From assembly GCF_039614715.1 (NCBI RefSeq), contig NZ_CP154857.1, positions 3,224,001 to 3,288,000 of the forward strand: a stretch of DNA of 64,000 nt, given 5' to 3'. The translations under genes and the position numbers were made by a program. This stretch comes from Microbacterium sp. AZCO (GTDB lineage: Bacteria > Actinomycetota > Actinomycetes > Actinomycetales > Microbacteriaceae). The notes beneath the pieces are model-generated. The model was not told the DNA's origin, did not search any database, and saw only the letters and a program-made list of their open reading frames with translations. Positions 61,981-64,000 of the stretch are shown piece after piece. Every line of letters begins with the position of its first letter. Position 1 is the first letter of the stretch.

Positions 61981-64000
61981 ATGACGAGTGAACGAATCCA
62001 GCGGCTGATCGCCGAGATGACCCCGGCGGAGAAGCTCGGCCAGCTGCAGATCGTCTTCCGCCCGCGTCTCGAGGATGCAGCCCGGCTCGTGCGCGAGGGT
62101 CTCGGCTGCGTGTTCTGGCCGCCCTCGGCGGCGAAGACGAACGAGCTGCAGCGCGTCGCGGTCGAGGAGACCCGCCTCGGCATCCCGCTGCTCGTGGGCC
62201 TCGACGTCATCCACGGTCAGCGCACGATCGCCCCCGTGCCCCTCGCGCAGGCGGCGAGCTTCGACCCCGGGCTGGTCGAGGAGCTCGCCGCGCTGGCGGC
62301 GGCGGAAGCCCGCTCGGGCGGAGTCAACTGGACCTTCTCGCCCATGGTCGACATCTCGCGCGACCCCCGCTGGGGACGCGTCGTCGAGGGATTCGGCGAG
62401 GACGTGCACCTCACGTCGGTCATGGGGCGGGCGATGGTCCGGGGCTATCAGGGGGACGACCTGTCGGCTCCCACCGCGCTCGCCGCGACCGCGAAGCACT
62501 TCGTGGCGTACGGGCAGCCCGAGGGTGGGCGCGACTACAACAGCGTCGACATGTCGGAGCATCGCCTGCGAAACATCTATCTGGAGCCTTTCCGGGCCGT
62601 CGTCGCGGAGGGGGTCGCCTCGGTCATGGCGGCCTTCAACACCGTCGCGGGCGTTCCGATGCACGTGAACCGGCGTCTCCTGACCGATGTGCTGAAGACC
62701 GAGTGGGGCTTCCCGGGAATCGTCGTCGGGGATGCCGAGGGAGTGCGCAACCTGCTCGCGCATCGCGTTGCGGAGAGCGTGACGGATGCCGTCGCGCAGG
62801 CCTTCGCCGCCGGGCTCGACGTCGAGATGGGCGGGGCGCCGGGCGAGGTGGCCGAGGAGGTCCTCGCCGTCATCGATGCCACACGCCTCGACGACGCGGT
62901 GCGACGCATCCTGGAGCTGAAGGAGGCGCTCGGGCTCTTCGAGAGCCCCTACGTCATCGAGGCGGACGAGCGCACGGAACCGACGTCGGCGAGCCGTCGC
63001 CTCGTGCGCCGCGCCGCGGCGAGATCGTCGGTCCTGCTCAAGAACGACGGGACGCTCCCGCTCCGCGTCCCGCAGCGCGTGCTGCTGACCGGTCCGTACG
63101 CGGCATCGGCCGACCACCTCGGCGCCTGGACGCAGTTCTTCGCGGCCGGCGCAGGCAGCGTCGCGGACGCGGCGCGCGATCGTGGGCTCGACGTCACCGC
63201 CGTGCCGGGCGTCGGCTTCTTCGACGGCAGCGACGCGGACGTCGAGGCCGCCGCCTCCGCCGCCCGCGAGAGCGATGTGGCGATCATCCTCGTGGGAGAG
63301 CCGAGCGCGCTGTCGGGCGAGGCGGCCTCGCGCAGCGATCTGCGCCTCCCCGGCCGCCAGGAAGAGCTCATCCACGCGATCGCTCGAACGGGAACGCCCT
63401 GCGTCGTCGTCCTCGTGACCGGACGGCCCCTCGTCGTCGCCGACTGGATCGACGATGCACCGACGGTCGTCGTCGCGTGGCACGGCGGCACCGAGGCGGC
63501 CGCGGCGCTCGTCGACGTCCTCACCGGCGACGAGGATCCTGCCGGACGCCTGCCGATGTCGTGGCCGCGGTCGGTCGGCCAGCTGCCCATCGACTACGCG
63601 CACGAGAACACCGGACGCCCGGCCTCGACGGGCGGGACGCTGACGGCCGAGGTCGCGGACGTCGGGCTGCACGGCCCGGACAACCTGCAGGAGAAGTTCA
63701 CCTCGAAGTACCTCGACCTCGAGCTCGGGCCGCAGTTCGCCTTCGGGCACGGCTCGGGCTACGCATCGTTCGAGCACGGGGCACCGGCCCTGTCGCGGTC
63801 TGAGCTGGGACCACACGACAGCGCGACGCTGTCGGTCGAGGTCACGAACACGTCGGACCGGGTCGGCGACGAGGTGGTCCAGGTCTTCGTCGAGGACCTC
63901 TTCGCGAGCGTCGCCCCGCCGGTCCGCCGGCTCGTCGCCTTCGAGCGCCGCACGATCGCCGCGGGGCAGACGTCGACGTTCTCGTGCGAGATCGGCCCCG
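61981..64000 (+). CDS. Glycoside hydrolase family 3 beta-glucosidase (3' truncated by window edge)
   Basis: ATG with AAGGA 8 nt upstream; the frame is open to the last base (673 residues visible). No signal peptide, so the enzyme is cytoplasmic. GH3 motifs in order: GLDVIHGQRT, SPMVDISRDPRWGR, AKHFVAYG, and VVGDAEG with nucleophile D251. The second domain (SVLLKNDGTLPL) and the start of a fibronectin III-like domain (SATLSVEVTNTSDRVGDEVVQ) follow. It releases glucose or another sugar from O-glycosides taken up by the upstream importer. Confidence 0.93.
   Translation, partial: MTSERIQRLIAEMTPAEKLGQLQIVFRPRLEDAARLVREGLGCVFWPPSAAKTNELQRVAVEETRLGIPLLVGLDVIHGQRTIAPVPLAQAASFDPGLVEELAALAAAEARSGGVNWTFSPMVDISRDPRWGRVVEGFGEDVHLTSVMGRAMVRGYQGDDLSAPTALAATAKHFVAYGQPEGGRDYNSVDMSEHRLRNIYLEPFRAVVAEGVASVMAAFNTVAGVPMHVNRRLLTDVLKTEWGFPGIVVGDAEGVRNLLAHRVAESVTDAVAQAFAAGLDVEMGGAPGEVAEEVLAVIDATRLDDAVRRILELKEALGLFESPYVIEADERTEPTSASRRLVRRAAARSSVLLKNDGTLPLRVPQRVLLTGPYAASADHLGAWTQFFAAGAGSVADAARDRGLDVTAVPGVGFFDGSDADVEAAASAARESDVAIILVGEPSALSGEAASRSDLRLPGRQEELIHAIARTGTPCVVVLVTGRPLVVADWIDDAPTVVVAWHGGTEAAAALVDVLTGDEDPAGRLPMSWPRSVGQLPIDYAHENTGRPASTGGTLTAEVADVGLHGPDNLQEKFTSKYLDLELGPQFAFGHGSGYASFEHGAPALSRSELGPHDSATLSVEVTNTSDRVGDEVVQVFVEDLFASVAPPVRRLVAFERRTIAAGQTSTFSCEIGP

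Noticed and set aside
60436..63816. Minus-strand open frame of 1126 codons opposite the binding-protein and GH3 genes
   Set aside because: It is the antisense frame of two clearly coding genes; long antisense frames are expected in high-GC DNA. No family motif or ribosome site.

Overview
The window is high-GC DNA with actinobacterial features: strong G/C bias at third codon positions, many apparently leaderless genes, a type VII secretion ATPase, a sortase-anchored surface protein, a mycobacterial-type lactate monooxygenase and ROK regulators. Gene content points to Microbacteriaceae, most likely Microbacterium. This is inferred from protein families only; there is no rRNA in the window. I saw no tRNA, rRNA, CRISPR array, transposase or integrase gene.

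Layout. 1-4.7 kb: the 3' end of a type VII secretion FtsK/SpoIIIE ATPase (EccC) with two small unassigned genes and a gene remnant. 4.7-25.8 kb: ordinary chromosome, with glycyl-tRNA synthetase, a 1513-residue LPxTG surface protein, a TPM-like/VWA lipoprotein pair, lactate monooxygenase, an enolase-superfamily MenC-type enzyme, SDRs, a cyclase, a GNAT and two MFS-superfamily transporters. Twelve starts in the window (eleven of them in 13.8-25.1 kb) have a TANNNT hexamer 6-7 nt upstream, the layout expected for leaderless mRNA.

26-64 kb: a large catabolic island. Its core (52.1-57.5 kb) is one tightly overlapping operon: TIM-barrel isomerase, GMC flavoprotein oxidase, small DUF6379 protein, two TIM-barrel metalloproteins, an NTF2/SnoaL-like protein, a second DUF6379 protein and a Gfo/Idh/MocA oxidoreductase. 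This matches the known C-glycoside degradation systems: CarA/CarB/CarC of Microbacterium, and DgpA/B/C, where the oxidase is a Gfo/Idh enzyme. In those systems the sugar is oxidised at C3 and the C-C bond to the aglycone is then cleaved by a beta (DUF6379) plus alpha (TIM barrel) deglycosidase. At 39.9-41.4 kb a single gene appears to fuse a beta-type domain to an alpha-type domain, which is the most unusual gene in the window. Around the core are two sugar ABC importers, two ROK regulators, four Gfo/Idh oxidoreductases, three TIM-barrel isomerase-like proteins or relatives, a ThuA-like protein and a cytoplasmic GH3 beta-glucosidase that runs off the right edge.

29.3-36.5 kb holds a second operon for an aromatic compound: ACMSD-family amidohydrolase/decarboxylase, flavin hydroxylase, extradiol (VOC) dioxygenase, two FAH-family hydrolases, a cyclase and an SDR. 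Next to it are an MFS exporter and a second GMC oxidase. A reasonable model is import of a plant or insect glycoside, 3-oxidation of its sugar, C-C or O-glycoside cleavage, then sugar salvage and aromatic ring cleavage of the aglycone. The substrate is not readable from the sequence.

Also notable: five non-identical intergenic inverted repeats, four of them sharing a bipartite design (one abuts a truncated NTF2-like gene); a shared AAATC-(N)-ACCAAAGCG operator-like motif in three island promoters; and a CTAATGT motif repeated at the divergent importer promoters and inside the core operon.
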